A stretch of 64,000 bases of DNA from Mesostigma viride. Its lineage: Eukaryota; Streptophyta; Mesostigmatophyceae; Mesostigmatales; Mesostigmataceae. The notes below the pieces were generated by a model that saw only the letters and a list, made by a program, of their open reading frames with translations, was not told where the DNA came from and made no database searches. Positions within the stretch are counted from its first letter, which is position 1, and each line of letters starts with the position of its first letter. The DNA lies in contig RPFO01000644.1 of NCBI GenBank assembly GCA_009746045.1, forward strand, positions 945,180 to 1,009,179, read 5' to 3'. The translations under genes and the position numbers were made by a program. Positions 38,100-48,312 of this stretch are shown here, one piece after another.

Positions 38100-41000
38100 A
38101 TGAGCAAACGCCCATCGACGCAACGCAGCCTGACGGCTGCGCTCGGCAATGAAAATGCGTCTGCAGCTTCGGCTGCAGCTTCACCCACCGGCCCAGAAGG
38201 CAGCGGCGCCACTAGCCAAGCTCTAGTGGTCGTCCAGCCCCCTGCTGCGCCCGCATCGCCAGCAGCGTCGCCCGAACCCAAGCGCAGTCGCCCTGACGAG
38301 TTGTGAGGATGAGAATGCCACGAATTCCGCCATGGTTCTTGCAGGAAGTTGCCTTTATTATTAACAAGGAAACACAGACGTAAGTCACGTCACTTCCAAG
38401 ACTGCACGCAGCACAGGCGACAGGGTCGCAGTGCCAAGAGAACGTGCACGCAAGAACTAGCGTCCCAGTGTGACCAAGTCACTCATATAGCTTGCTAGGG
38501 ACGCGTCCAAGTATTCAGCTGCACTGTCACAGCTGAACTGTCAATCAATTGATTACACAGACTCTGGCACGCCTTTGGCGCGCAGATCTATCAATTGTCC
38601 ATACGGCTAGTCCTGTGGACCTATCCGTACACTAGTCAGCATCAATTGTCTCATAGGTCCTGGCGCGCTACAGTGCGCCTACCTATCAATTGACCATCAA
38701 GTCCTGTACAAGTCCTGTCAACGTCCTGCGGACTATCAAAGTGACACTTGTACATCCTGTGTCCGTACGCGCCCACAGTGGCGCGCCGGGTACTGTCGGC
38801 ACAGCCTAGGAAACGTCATAACTTTTACGTTCCTTAACCAAATGAGGCGTTCAAGGTGCCGTTGGAAAGAGCGTAACAATCTCTATCCATCTAACGTAAA
38901 TCCTTTACGTTAACTCCAATCCCTTCTTTTCTTTAGGGATCACATCCCCTGCCAGGGACCCTTGAAGTAGCTTGAAATGTCCTTCACTCCAGCTTGAAGC
39001 TTGAACAGATGTCTTTAATGGCCAATGCCATTCCCCCAGCCCTTTCTTTTAAGGAACTGGAAAAGAAACAGATCTGCCACAGGGAAAACCATTCCATGAG
39101 AAATGGATAAAAACCTATGGAAGTGGCATTACAGAGTACCACCAGATATTAGAAGCACACAAAATTAAATACATACAGGTTAATTCTATGAGGTCTTCTC
39201 CAGGAATTAATCCCATCACCTCGGTAGAGCCTCCAGTACAATGACCTTCTGGCGGTGAGTTACATTAATCCCAGATACTAATCCCATAAAACCCAGTACA
39301 TATTCAATATAAGTACAATAAATCCATGACAATTAAAATACCACTTGACAAAGTAAGGCGTATTACAATAGTTTGCCTGTCATTCTCTCAACAGGGGTCT
39401 ATTGGCGCCCGTCTTACGGCGCCCGTCTACTTGCCAGATGGTAAACTGCCACAGCAAACAAATGACAAAATGAAACACATAGGCAACAATTAAATCCTGC
39501 CCTGGGGAACTAGGGAAGTCTGAACAGGCAAACACCTGAACAGGCCAGCTTGTAGAAACATAATACCAGGGAATCGAACCCCGCCCTATAAACCCCAGAA
39601 TAAAGGTTCCCAGACCATTGTGAGAAGTATGTACAAATATACATTTCTTTTAAAATAGAATACATGGTCTGTAATGGACCTGTCAACCTTGTGTAGTCAA
39701 CAGCATGAACCCCAGCCAAAACCTGGCTGTATCCTGATTAAAATCAGAGTGAGTGTACCATGGTCCATGAGCCTTAGTACAGACTAAAATACAGGTATTA
39801 TGCCAGTCACAATGCTGACACTACCACACAATCTGCTCTCCAATGCCCTATAACCATGCACCAGCTTAGACAGCTTGCTGAGATGGGTCCATCAGAGACT
39901 GAAGAACCTTGTATTGCACTGCTGCCTTCTGCACTAGCTTGGTCAAAGCATCAGCAGGATTGTCAACCCCAGGGATATGCTCAATATTGGCCAAGGAGGA
40001 CAACTCCTTAAGAAGGAGATAATCCAAGTCCCTACTTCTGGCCATCTGCCTGTGCACAAACTGCACCATCCCCATGGAGTCTGTTTTTAGAAGAGTGGTA
40101 ACCTGAAGTGGCCAAGGAGTGTTAGAAGTCATCTGATGAAGCAACTCCTTCAGATAAAGGCTTGTGTGAATGCCTTCACAAATAGCCCTGCATTCTGCCA
40201 CATCACTGCTGACAGCCACCCGTTTGTGCAGGCGACTAAACCAGCTCACCAAACTCCCCAGGCCTTCCTGTCTGAGCACAAAGAGCCCTGCAGCCCTGCC
40301 CCTGACCTTGGAGACCTGCCTGCTGTCCATTGAGCTATCCACATACAGCTCCATGCAAATGGGTTGTGATAAATCCACTGCAGACAACAGAATGCCAGAT
40401 GAAGCCCTGACCTGATCAGCCACCTTGGCAGACCCTAGCTCCACCAGCATGTCATCAGGCAACCTGGCTATGACCATAAGGTCTGGCCTGGAAATGCCTG
40501 CCACCCAAGCAACCATGCCCCTCACCATGGGACACAGTGCCTGTGTGATGGTTGGAGGAAGCTTGCTAATGAGGGTCTCTTGATATCATTGCCCCCCACC
40601 AGCAGCATACGCCACTCCCCCCTTCTTCACCAGTGTGGCCTCCATGCCCACAAACAGCAGAGGCTCATTCTCCACCTGCCATTGCTCCCTACCCAGAGGA
40701 AACTTGGACTTAATGATGGAGATCAGCTCCTTAAGCCACGACGTGGGAGCTATCAGATGTAGGTCATCCCCGTGCAGCGAAGCATACACTGGCAGGCCTT
40801 CCCATTGCCCCAGAAACAGACAGGGGTCTACAGGAGAGACCTTCAAGTTGCAATGCTCCTTCAGGAAACGGTTGAGAGTCTCCCTCCAGATTATTGGACT
40901 TGACCTCAGGCCCTCCAGGCCCTTGAGGATTTTAAGGAACTCCGTGTGGATGTCCCTTTTCCATACAGCAGGCACCCTAACATAGAAAGGCGTCTTGCCC

Positions 41001-44000
41001 TCCCACTTTTCCTGTGCCACATCTGCATCACCCTCCAGAAATGCCCTCTTGAAGTCTATCACCACTGAGCCATAGTCCAAGCCCTTGTTGAGAAGGCCTA
41101 GAAAGACACACAGCAGCAGCCTCCAAGTATCATGCAGCATGCCAGGGGTATACAACTCCTCAGCAGTGCACTCACCAGTACCCTTGAACTCATTCAGCAC
41201 TGGCCTGACATGTGGTACCTTGACCCCGTCCACCTCCTTCATCTTGATGACAAACTTGAGCTTGAGTAGACGTCGTGCAGGAGGCAGGTCATTGACAGGT
41301 TCCACGCATTTCTTGGAGATCCAGTCCTCCCCAGATTTAATCAGACCCAGTGTGACCTGGGGACACATAATGGGAGAGGACATGAGCTTCACCAGGCCTT
41401 GGTAGTTGATAGGGCTGTGTCCAGCAAGTGAGTGAGGACCAATGCCCAAACTGCTTGGATGACTAGCAGCTGGCAGTATGAGGTCATCAACCAAGGGCTC
41501 CTGCCCCTGGCACACTTGCACACGCTTAACCGTCCTGGTTACTGCACGTGATAGGTGAGTGGTCCTGAAATTAATCAGTGGGACCTGACCAGCCCCTTCC
41601 TTAGTCAGGAGAGAGGACGTGATCACTACCCCATCCTGGCATAGGAAATTCTGCCCCAGAAGAGCAGGTCCTTGATAGCCCTCCAAGACACAAAAAGCAG
41701 TGTCCTGTCCAAGGATAGGAATGAATACCTCACCCAGTACCTTCACGTGTACCCCGCCACTGAAGTCAGACACAAACTGATAGCTGGGTTCAGACATGCT
41801 GTACCCTGCTGCAGCCCTGGTCCCAATGATGGAAACCTGAGAATTAGTGTCTACCTCTAAGGCAGTGTCCAGCCCCAGATTGCCATGCCACCTGAGCTTG
41901 GCTACCTTGGGCTGCTTCTTGGCCCTTTGTAGAGCCCCAATCAATCCAGCCAAACTTGTCCCCCTGGGCTTGGTTAGTGCCTTGGGCTTGACAGTTGACT
42001 CCCCAGCTGTTGACCTTGCAGCCTGTTCAACAAGTACCTCTGCAACCTGGCCAGGGCTGACAGATTCCCCTGCAACAGATGTGGTCGTTGCGTCAGTGAT
42101 GTCACCTGGGACCTGAAAATCCTGCAGATCCTGTGAGCCTTGTGCCTGACTGCCCTCATTCATCAGGTTAGGCTTGACATATGACCAACTCAGCCGGTGT
42201 ACATGCTTTGGTTCGTCCTCCATGCTGACCAAGCATGCGTGGCTAGCTTCATCAACCTGGGTAACCACCCCAGGACTCCAGCTACCACGTTTGCCATAAA
42301 GGCTAGGTTCCTTCCAAGCTAGGACCTTCTGACCCACTTGTGGCTCCAGCATCTTCCAACCCCGGTCCTTCTCCCTCAGCTTGGCAAAGGTGACATGTGC
42401 AGCATGTTTCCAGCCCTCCAGCACATGTGGTGGGCACAGGCCATGATATAGACCCATTGGGCTGACAGCAACTCCATCATAGTAGAAGTTAACCCTGCTG
42501 TTCAGCTGCTGCTCCACGTTCCTCAGCCATGCACTCCTGACAAGTGCAGGTGCAGACAAGGGTACCCAGTCTTCAGAGATGATCAATTTCTTGACCTCCT
42601 GGATTGCCCTCTCGATAGCACCCTGCTGCCCATGAGCCTCCCTAGGTGTAACCAGCAACTCAGGAAGGGTAGGATCACCCTTGAGATGCTGAAACTGCAT
42701 GTCCACCTGGATCCTTGTGGTAGGAAACTTGGCTCTTACATTCTGCAGGGCAGCCAGCAAGTACCTGTTCTTCATAGAAGGTAAATGCTCCAGCACCTTG
42801 TATTTCGTGTACCTGTCCACGCACACCAACAGTTGCATGCCCCTGATGTGTTGGATATCACACTGCAGATCACCAATGCTCTGAGGTAGAGCTTTGGCAT
42901 GTGATTTCCTGGGCTTGTTGGAGGACAACTGGCACTTACACCGTGAGGCAGCTTGCTGACACGCCTTAAGAAGGGGTGCCCTGCCCATACGGAAGGCAAA
43001 GTTGTTTGACAGAGAAGTGGCATGCCCAAACATGTTGTGGATTCGGGCACCCAACTCCTGGTACACAGAGGAAGCAGTCCCTGGCACAGTCAGGACTGTG
43101 CTGTCAGGTTGTCCAGCATCACCATGCTGACTTCCATCCTGTTCTGACTCAGAGCCTGAGTCACCCTGCTCATGCCCAACACCTGGACCGCCAGCAGGGA
43201 CCACATGCATACCACCAGAGGCCTTCACACCCCTCTGTGGTTGTACATTGGTTTCTCTCAAAATGAGAGGTCCACCCTCGTGCCCAGCACGAGGATGCAT
43301 AGGGTCAGACATTCTTACAGCTGCATCAGCTGTCAAGGACGTCTTCATAGGAACCTGTACCTCTCCAGGTGACCTGGGGCCACACTGAACCTGGAGATCA
43401 CCCTCTTGTTGCCCAGATATAAAATCTGCATTGGAGCACCTGGCCTCCCCCTTGGGTGAATTAAGGTGTGTAGGGGTTGCCTCAGACAGTCACTGCTCCT
43501 TGTTGTCTTCTTGCTGACTGCCCTTTGAAGGCTGGCCTGCCTGGGACTTGTTGTTGTTCTTCTTGTTGTTGTTGTTATTCTTGTTGCTGCCCTGGCCCTG
43601 GGACTTCTTGAAGCTGGGACACTCCTTCTTGATGTGCCCCCACCCCTTGCACAGGTAGCATTGTATCTTGGACTTGCCCTGGCCACTGCCCCCATTGTCA
43701 GACGCGTTGCCCTGCTTGGGCTGACCACCCACCCGCCTGAACACCGACTTGGAGTGTGACCTCCTGTCAGAATCAGGTGAATGATCTCCCTTGCGCTTGT
43801 TGGTTGCCCCTACGCCCTCCTTGGCTTCGGTCAGCCTCAGACGTCTTGGAGCCACCCTGGGTACGCCCGCCTGCCTGGGTAGCCTTCACTGCTGGCACTC
43901 CACCCTCAAACAGCTCCTCTGCCTCGAGTGCTTGTTTGATGATGACCTTGTAGGCCTTCAGGGTAGAGTGTGGGGCACACATGACTTTTAAGGAGCCACG

Positions 44001-47000
44001 TGTCGCCTTATCCAGCCCAGAAACCTTGAGCCAGTTGGTTAGGGCTATGTTATCAGCGACATTAAAGCCGTGAGCCCTGCCCTCCTCAACCATCTTACAA
44101 TAGTTGAGAAAGTTCTGGATCAGGTCCCCCTTGACCTCCCACCCTTGGTACTTGTCCTGCCAATGGATGCCGACCTTCTTTCGTTGGTCTTCCAGCAGCT
44201 CCTTCAGCTCAGCCACGTACAGTGCCCAGGCCTTATTGGCCTTTTGCACTCCCTGGTTAGGTCCTTAATCTGGTCAGTACACTTGCCAAAAGTGCTACTG
44301 CCTATCCAGATTTGATAGTAATTTGTACCACCGTACAAGCTAGGGAACCCTTCCAATCCCTCCACAAACTCTTCAGCCTGCTTAGGCTTGGAGTCTGAGG
44401 TTACAGGCTGCAACTGATTGACAATTAAAAGACCCTGTGTGGTAAGATCAAAGCCATGAATAGCTTGTGCATTATTATTATTGTGAGGAAGGTTGGTAAT
44501 CTCTCCGGTAAGCCCCACGTCATCTACGTGAGCGGTTCCACTACCAGCACCCCCATTATTATTCCCACTGGCTGGACCCTTGCTACGGCGTCCCTCAGCC
44601 ATCCTGCACTACCAGCTATTCAAAGAACACCTTAACAAAGCAGCAGAAAATATGTACAAAATTTTTGTGTCGCCACTGCCGCCTGCGCCGGTGTCGCTGC
44701 CGCCCCCGCGAATTGCCGCCGAAATTCGACAAAAAAATGTCGACGAGTACTGCAAAGAAAATTAGGCCGACTAGTAGTCAAGGCCCCTGAAGTCGCAGTA
44801 CGTGTATACGAACTCACGATCCTCCATATCCAGCTCCGGACCTGCACCGGTATGAATTAAAACCGGCGTGCTCCCCGCCGCGTAAGTTGCGACGCGCCGA
44901 CGCGCGACGAGGCGCAGAGGATGTGTAAAGATCGTCAATAATTCCCACCCCGCGGGAATCCACTCTCGCACAGAGGCGAGAAATGCCACCAGGTTAATTA
45001 AAACCTGGCGCTCGCGACTGCGTACGCCGCGAGTGAGCAGCGATAACAGCGCGAGATCCTGAAACAAATTTGTCGACACCGCCGGCGCGCCCCCCGTGCG
45101 TAGCGATGCCCAGTTTTGCAGGTTTCTCTGGTAACCGGTGAGTGAAGAGAGGACGTTGTCCAACTCCTCAATGGCAGTCGTGACTTCGGTCACCGACCGC
45201 AAACCTCCCCGCACCTGGACCGTAAATGTCGATAAAATGTTTCGAATCTGGTCCAACAGGTTGCGGATGCCGGCACCAGTGCTGGCAAATCGGGGTCCTC
45301 GGGGTTATCCCCGAGCAATGCGTGAGCTGCGCTGCTGACGATGAAGCTCGTCGAGCGAAATGTAACTTCGTCGAGCAATTGCTGCCACGACGGCGCAGTC
45401 GGTCTTGACGAAGAACCAGCCGGCGGAGCGGCTATTTCCTCGTCGTCGGAATCCGGAATTCTTCAGAATTTGGCATCTTTTTGACAGAGCGTGTAATACG
45501 AGTTGTGAGGGTGAGAATGCCACGAATTCCGCCATGGTTCTTGCAGGAAGTTGCCTTTATTATTAACAAGGAAACACAGACGTAAGTCACGTCACTTCCA
45601 AGACTGCACGCAGCACAGACGACAGGGTCGCAGTGCCAAGAGAACGTGCACGCAAGAACTAGCGTCCCGGTGTGACCAAGTCACTCATATAGCTTGCTAG
45701 GGACGCGTCCAAGTATTCAGCTGCACTGTCACAGCTGAACTGTCAATCAATTGATTACACAGACTCTGGCACGCCTTTGGCGCGCAGATCTATCAATTGT
45801 CCATACGGCTAGTCCTGTGGACCTATCCGTACACTAGTCAGCATCAATTGTCTCATAGGTCCTGGCGCGCTACAGTGCGCCTACCTATCAATTGACCATC
45901 AAGTCCTGTACAAGTCCTGTCAACGTCCTGCGGACTATCAAAGTGACACTTGTACATCCTGTGTCCGTACGCGCCCACAGTGGCGCGCCGGGTACTGTCG
46001 GCACAGCCTAGGAAACGTCATAACTTTTACGTTCCTTAACCAAATGAGGCGTTCAAGGTGCCGTTGGAAAGAGCGTAACAATCTCTATCCATCTAACGTA
46101 AATCCTTTACGTTAACTTGACGGGCTGCTGGATGAGTACGACTTTGACGCCAGCCAGCCCGGCTATTTTGACAAGCTTACACCCGATCGCATCCTGGGCC
46201 ATGTGTTTTTCGGGACGCATGCCTCTCTTCTAGAACTGTGCAAGCAGCTTTACCACCAAGGTCGCCTTGTCAATGCCCACCTCCAGAGGCGCAATTTCGG
46301 CAAAGACGCCCTCAACGCCCGCCGCCCCCACCTCCAGCAATTCGCCCTCTTTTCCCTCCTTGGACGCTCCATCGAGGAGCTTTGGCCCCCAAAGCCCCTC
46401 ACCACCACCTTAACCGAATCCTCCATCCGCTCACTCCTCAAGGAGGCCCTCGAGCAGCACGTGGCCCCCATCGCTGCAGATGTGGCGGCCATGGGCAGCA
46501 CGCTGGCTGCCGAGCTCCCCCTCCTCTCCACCATCCCCACCGCCACCGCCACCCTCCTCGCCTCCTCCACCGCCCCCACCTCCGACGCCATCACCGCCCA
46601 GCTCCGTGAAATCGACCAGCGTCTTAAAGACAACGCAATTGCCATCGAGGTCCTGCAGAACACCGCCGGCCTCACCGCCCAGGCGGTGAAGGACATTGCC
46701 GCCAAGCCAGCCCCTGCTGGCCTGGCCGGCGATGCTCCTCCCATCACGACCTGGGCGGACATGCTTAAGCAGCACACCACCTCCACCACCTCCGCCGTCG
46801 CAGCACAGCTCCAGCGGCAGACGCTTGACCTCCGCGAGGAGGCCGAGCTCGCCAAGCGCAGCCTCAACGTCATTGTCAAGAATCTCAAGATGGAGGAAGG
46901 TGAGAATTCCGAGAAGCTTGCGCGTGCTTTTGAGAGAGAAATCCTTGATCGCATGGGCCTTACTGGTGAGATCGAGCTGGCCGCCCACCGCCTTCCCCGC

Positions 47001-47291
47001 GCGCGGGGTAAGGCAGGGGCGCCCCCGCTCCTTCTCACCTTTAAGAACCCGGCGGACAAGATTTCTTTTCTCAGACGCCGCAAGCGGCTCGAGAAGACTC
47101 TCTTCACCCTTGATGACGACCTGACCCTGGCGCAGCAACAACGGCGACGGGAGCTATGGCCGACCTACCTCCAGCTCCGGCAGACCAAGGCGGGGCAGCC
47201 GGTGTACTGGAAGGGGGCGGCCATCTACGTCGGCCACAAGCCCTGGCAGGCGACCCCCGCGGCCCCAGCGACTCCAGGCGCCCCAGCTTAG
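38100..47291 (+). CDS. L1-type ORF1 protein of E3, open apart from the Copia insertion
   Basis: The LINE-type ORF1 starts at 38100 (MSKRPSTQRSLTAALGNEN) and is cut at 38297 by the Copia element. It resumes in the same frame at 46122 and ends at 47291; together 455 codons with no stop. Order: Ser/Ala/Pro-rich N-terminus ending PKRSRPD; a helical region (FFGTHASLLELCKQLYHQGR); a likely coiled coil (LREIDQRLKDNAIAIEVLQ); TAQAVKDIAAKPAPAGLAG; an RRM-like part (RSLNVIVKNLKMEEGENSEK); and an L1 ORF1p-like C-terminal domain (LAQQQRRRELWPTYLQLRQ, QPVYWKGAAIYV). In L1, this protein binds RNA as a trimer. Confidence 0.85.
38298..38915 (-). repeat. 3' LTR of the Copia element
   Basis: 618 bp, near-identical to the LTR at 45500-46117. 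On the plus strand it runs from GAGTTGTGAGGATGAG to CCTTTACGTTAACT. It contains many short repeats of ATCAATTG and TGGCGCG. Confidence 0.93.
39866..40528 (-). pseudogene. Copia RNase H region
   Basis: Copia-type RNase H with MELYVDSS, SWFSRLHKRVAVSSDVAECR and a C-terminal HIPGVDNPADALTKL. It follows the reverse transcriptase in element orientation. Confidence 0.75.
40586..43348 (-). CDS. Copia polyprotein: integrase, retropepsin-like segment and reverse transcriptase
   Basis: A 920-codon frame. Integrase comes first (about 43060-42540), with DIQHIRGMQLLVCVDRYTKY, RIQVDMQF and GAIERAIQEV. A retropepsin-like segment follows (about 41880-41630), with LEVDTNSQVSIIG and ALLGQNFL. The reverse transcriptase then runs to the end (LLKLKFVIKMKEVDG, SVVIDFKRAFLEGD, ASLHGDDLHLIA). 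In known Copia elements the protease normally precedes the integrase, so the order here is unusual. Confidence 0.8.
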   Translation of the reverse strand: MKTSLTADAAVRMSDPMHPRAGHEGGPLILRETNVQPQRGVKASGGMHVVPAGGPGVGHEQGDSGSESEQDGSQHGDAGQPDSTVLTVPGTASSVYQELGARIHNMFGHATSLSNNFAFRMGRAPLLKACQQAASRCKCQLSSNKPRKSHAKALPQSIGDLQCDIQHIRGMQLLVCVDRYTKYKVLEHLPSMKNRYLLAALQNVRAKFPTTRIQVDMQFQHLKGDPTLPELLVTPREAHGQQGAIERAIQEVKKLIISEDWVPLSAPALVRSAWLRNVEQQLNSRVNFYYDGVAVSPMGLYHGLCPPHVLEGWKHAAHVTFAKLREKDRGWKMLEPQVGQKVLAWKEPSLYGKRGSWSPGVVTQVDEASHACLVSMEDEPKHVHRLSWSYVKPNLMNEGSQAQGSQDLQDFQVPGDITDATTTSVAGESVSPGQVAEVLVEQAARSTAGESTVKPKALTKPRGTSLAGLIGALQRAKKQPKVAKLRWHGNLGLDTALEVDTNSQVSIIGTRAAAGYSMSEPSYQFVSDFSGGVHVKVLGEVFIPILGQDTAFCVLEGYQGPALLGQNFLCQDGVVITSSLLTKEGAGQVPLINFRTTHLSRAVTRTVKRVQVCQGQEPLVDDLILPAASHPSSLGIGPHSLAGHSPINYQGLVKLMSSPIMCPQVTLGLIKSGEDWISKKCVEPVNDLPPARRLLKLKFVIKMKEVDGVKVPHVRPVLNEFKGTGECTAEELYTPGMLHDTWRLLLCVFLGLLNKGLDYGSVVIDFKRAFLEGDADVAQEKWEGKTPFYVRVPAVWKRDIHTEFLKILKGLEGLRSSPIIWRETLNRFLKEHCNLKVSPVDPCLFLGQWEGLPVYASLHGDDLHLIAPTSWLKELISIIKSKFPLGREQWQVENEPLLFVGMEATLVKKGGVAYAAGGGQ
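43490..44602 (-). pseudogene. Copia gag with zinc knuckle
   Basis: Minus-strand gag frames begin MAEGRRSKGPASGNNN, continue through a helical core (WALYVAELKELLEDQRKK, LKAYKVIIKQALEAEELF) and reach a CCHC knuckle CYLCKGWGHIKKEC followed by an Asn/Lys-rich stretch. Gag packs the element RNA in the virus-like particle. Confidence 0.75.
44771..45490 (-). CDS. Unknown leader ORF between 5' LTR and gag of the Copia element
   Basis: The clearest frame (45256-44771, 161 codons) is predicted mostly helical, with a hydrophobic stretch (VLINLVAFLASVREWIPAG), a basic patch (LVARRRVATYA) and an acidic C-terminus. No family is recognised. Copia elements usually have no gene here, so this may be captured sequence or an element-specific extra ORF. 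Confidence 0.4.
45500..46117 (-). repeat. 5' LTR of the Copia element
   Basis: 618 bp, same length as the LTR at 38298-38915. The visible differences are A/G changes near the inner end and within the first 180 bp of the plus-strand reading. Confidence 0.93.
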
Positions 47292-48087
47292 GGGAATACA
47301 GCAGTAGTGTAGATTAGATAGACCGTGGCCATGTACATGTACGCCTCCTAGAGGCCCTATCCCAGCTAAGCCACGCGCTTTATTTAATCATGTACATGTG
47401 TGCCTATGATGAGCCACACTCCAGATGATGCCTAGCTTTATTTAGTTATGTTGTGCCCATGCAGGGAGTAACTCTCTGCTGAGACGCCATGCCCTAGCTT
47501 TTTGTATAGCTATGCTGATCTTCCCCCCCATGACAGGCTCCCCCTTCGCTGGGCATAGCTTGAAGATCATGGGGATGCACGTGCCCTGGTGCACCTAGAG
47601 CAAGGGTCCTTTACATCCCCACCCTTGCAGGAAGTAGCTTAGGATGTATGATAGGCCATATGCCCCCTCTCAAGGGCTATGTGCTACATATACTCCCAAC
47701 GGAGTTATGTTACAATTCGATTCAATTCAATTCAAGCAATAGAGGCAACTGCAGCCTGCAAACTTGGCAGCAAATCATACATGCTGTCTGCCAAGCATTC
47801 ACATCCTATCCAGCTTGCCTTGCTGCACACATAGCAGGGAAGTCTTAATGGTTATAGCTCAAGGAAAGCAATGGAAACACCTATCTAATGCAATGCCACT
47901 CATGCAGTATGGCCAGCAAAAGAACCACTCTCACCTTCCTTTCCAATATGGTAATTTGCTAAGAAGCTGATGCCAGCTTGTTAGCCTCTAGGCACATGCC
48001 GGATGTCGTTACTAAAACAGGCGTGTCAGATCCGGCACATAACAAAGCGTCTGAGCAAGCTCATGTCCAAAGGATGATGTAAAACAA

Positions 48088-48312
48088 ATGTCAACACATT
48101 ACAAACAACTTGACCTCGGCGCCTTAAGCATGCCAGCCACAAACTACACGAAATTGTACGAAATTGCTAGGAATCTGACGATGCAACCGAAAGAAATGGA
48201 GCGCTTCCTGCAGAGAAACTGCCCGAAGAAAGGGCGAAAGGCCGATGTTAATGCACCTGCCTGCGTGGAAATGTTTCATGCATTTAAACTGGCACGCAAG
48301 CTCGAACAATAA
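48088..48312 (+). CDS. 74-codon open frame within P2, function unknown
   Basis: MSTHYKQLDLGALSMPATNY opens a Lys-rich, probably helical small protein (PKEMERFLQRNCPKKGRKA). It lies 516 bp from the P2 right end. I see no clear counterpart in P1. It may be a transposon remnant or chance. Confidence 0.2.
   Translation: MSTHYKQLDLGALSMPATNYTKLYEIARNLTMQPKEMERFLQRNCPKKGRKADVNAPACVEMFHAFKLARKLEQ

Larger units (their letters stand above)
38298..46117 (-). mobile_element. Copia-type LTR retrotransposon, young and nearly whole
   Basis: Two 618-bp LTRs (38298-38915 and 45500-46117) differ at about three positions that I could see, so the insertion is young. The flanking duplication is TGAC (38294-38297 and 46118-46121). 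In element orientation (minus strand) the parts are an extra leader ORF, gag with a CCHC knuckle, integrase, a retropepsin-like segment, reverse transcriptase and RNase H. A purine-rich stretch precedes the 3' LTR near 38916-38940. It looks nearly whole, with a few breaks. It lies inside ORF1 of E3. Confidence 0.9.
37926..47732 (+). mobile_element. ORF1-only retroposon E3 (HAL1-like), full length, holding a Copia element
   Basis: A perfect 12-bp duplication CAAGCAATAGAG lies at 37914-37925 and 47733-47744. Without the Copia insertion the element is about 1,983 bp: a 174-bp 5' UTR with GCCACGAGCCACGAGGTAGC, one ORF1, a 430-bp 3' UTR ending CTCCCAACGGAGTTATGTT, and an (AATTC)n-like tail. No ORF2 is present and none could fit. 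This copy gives the best view of the family. Confidence 0.92.
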
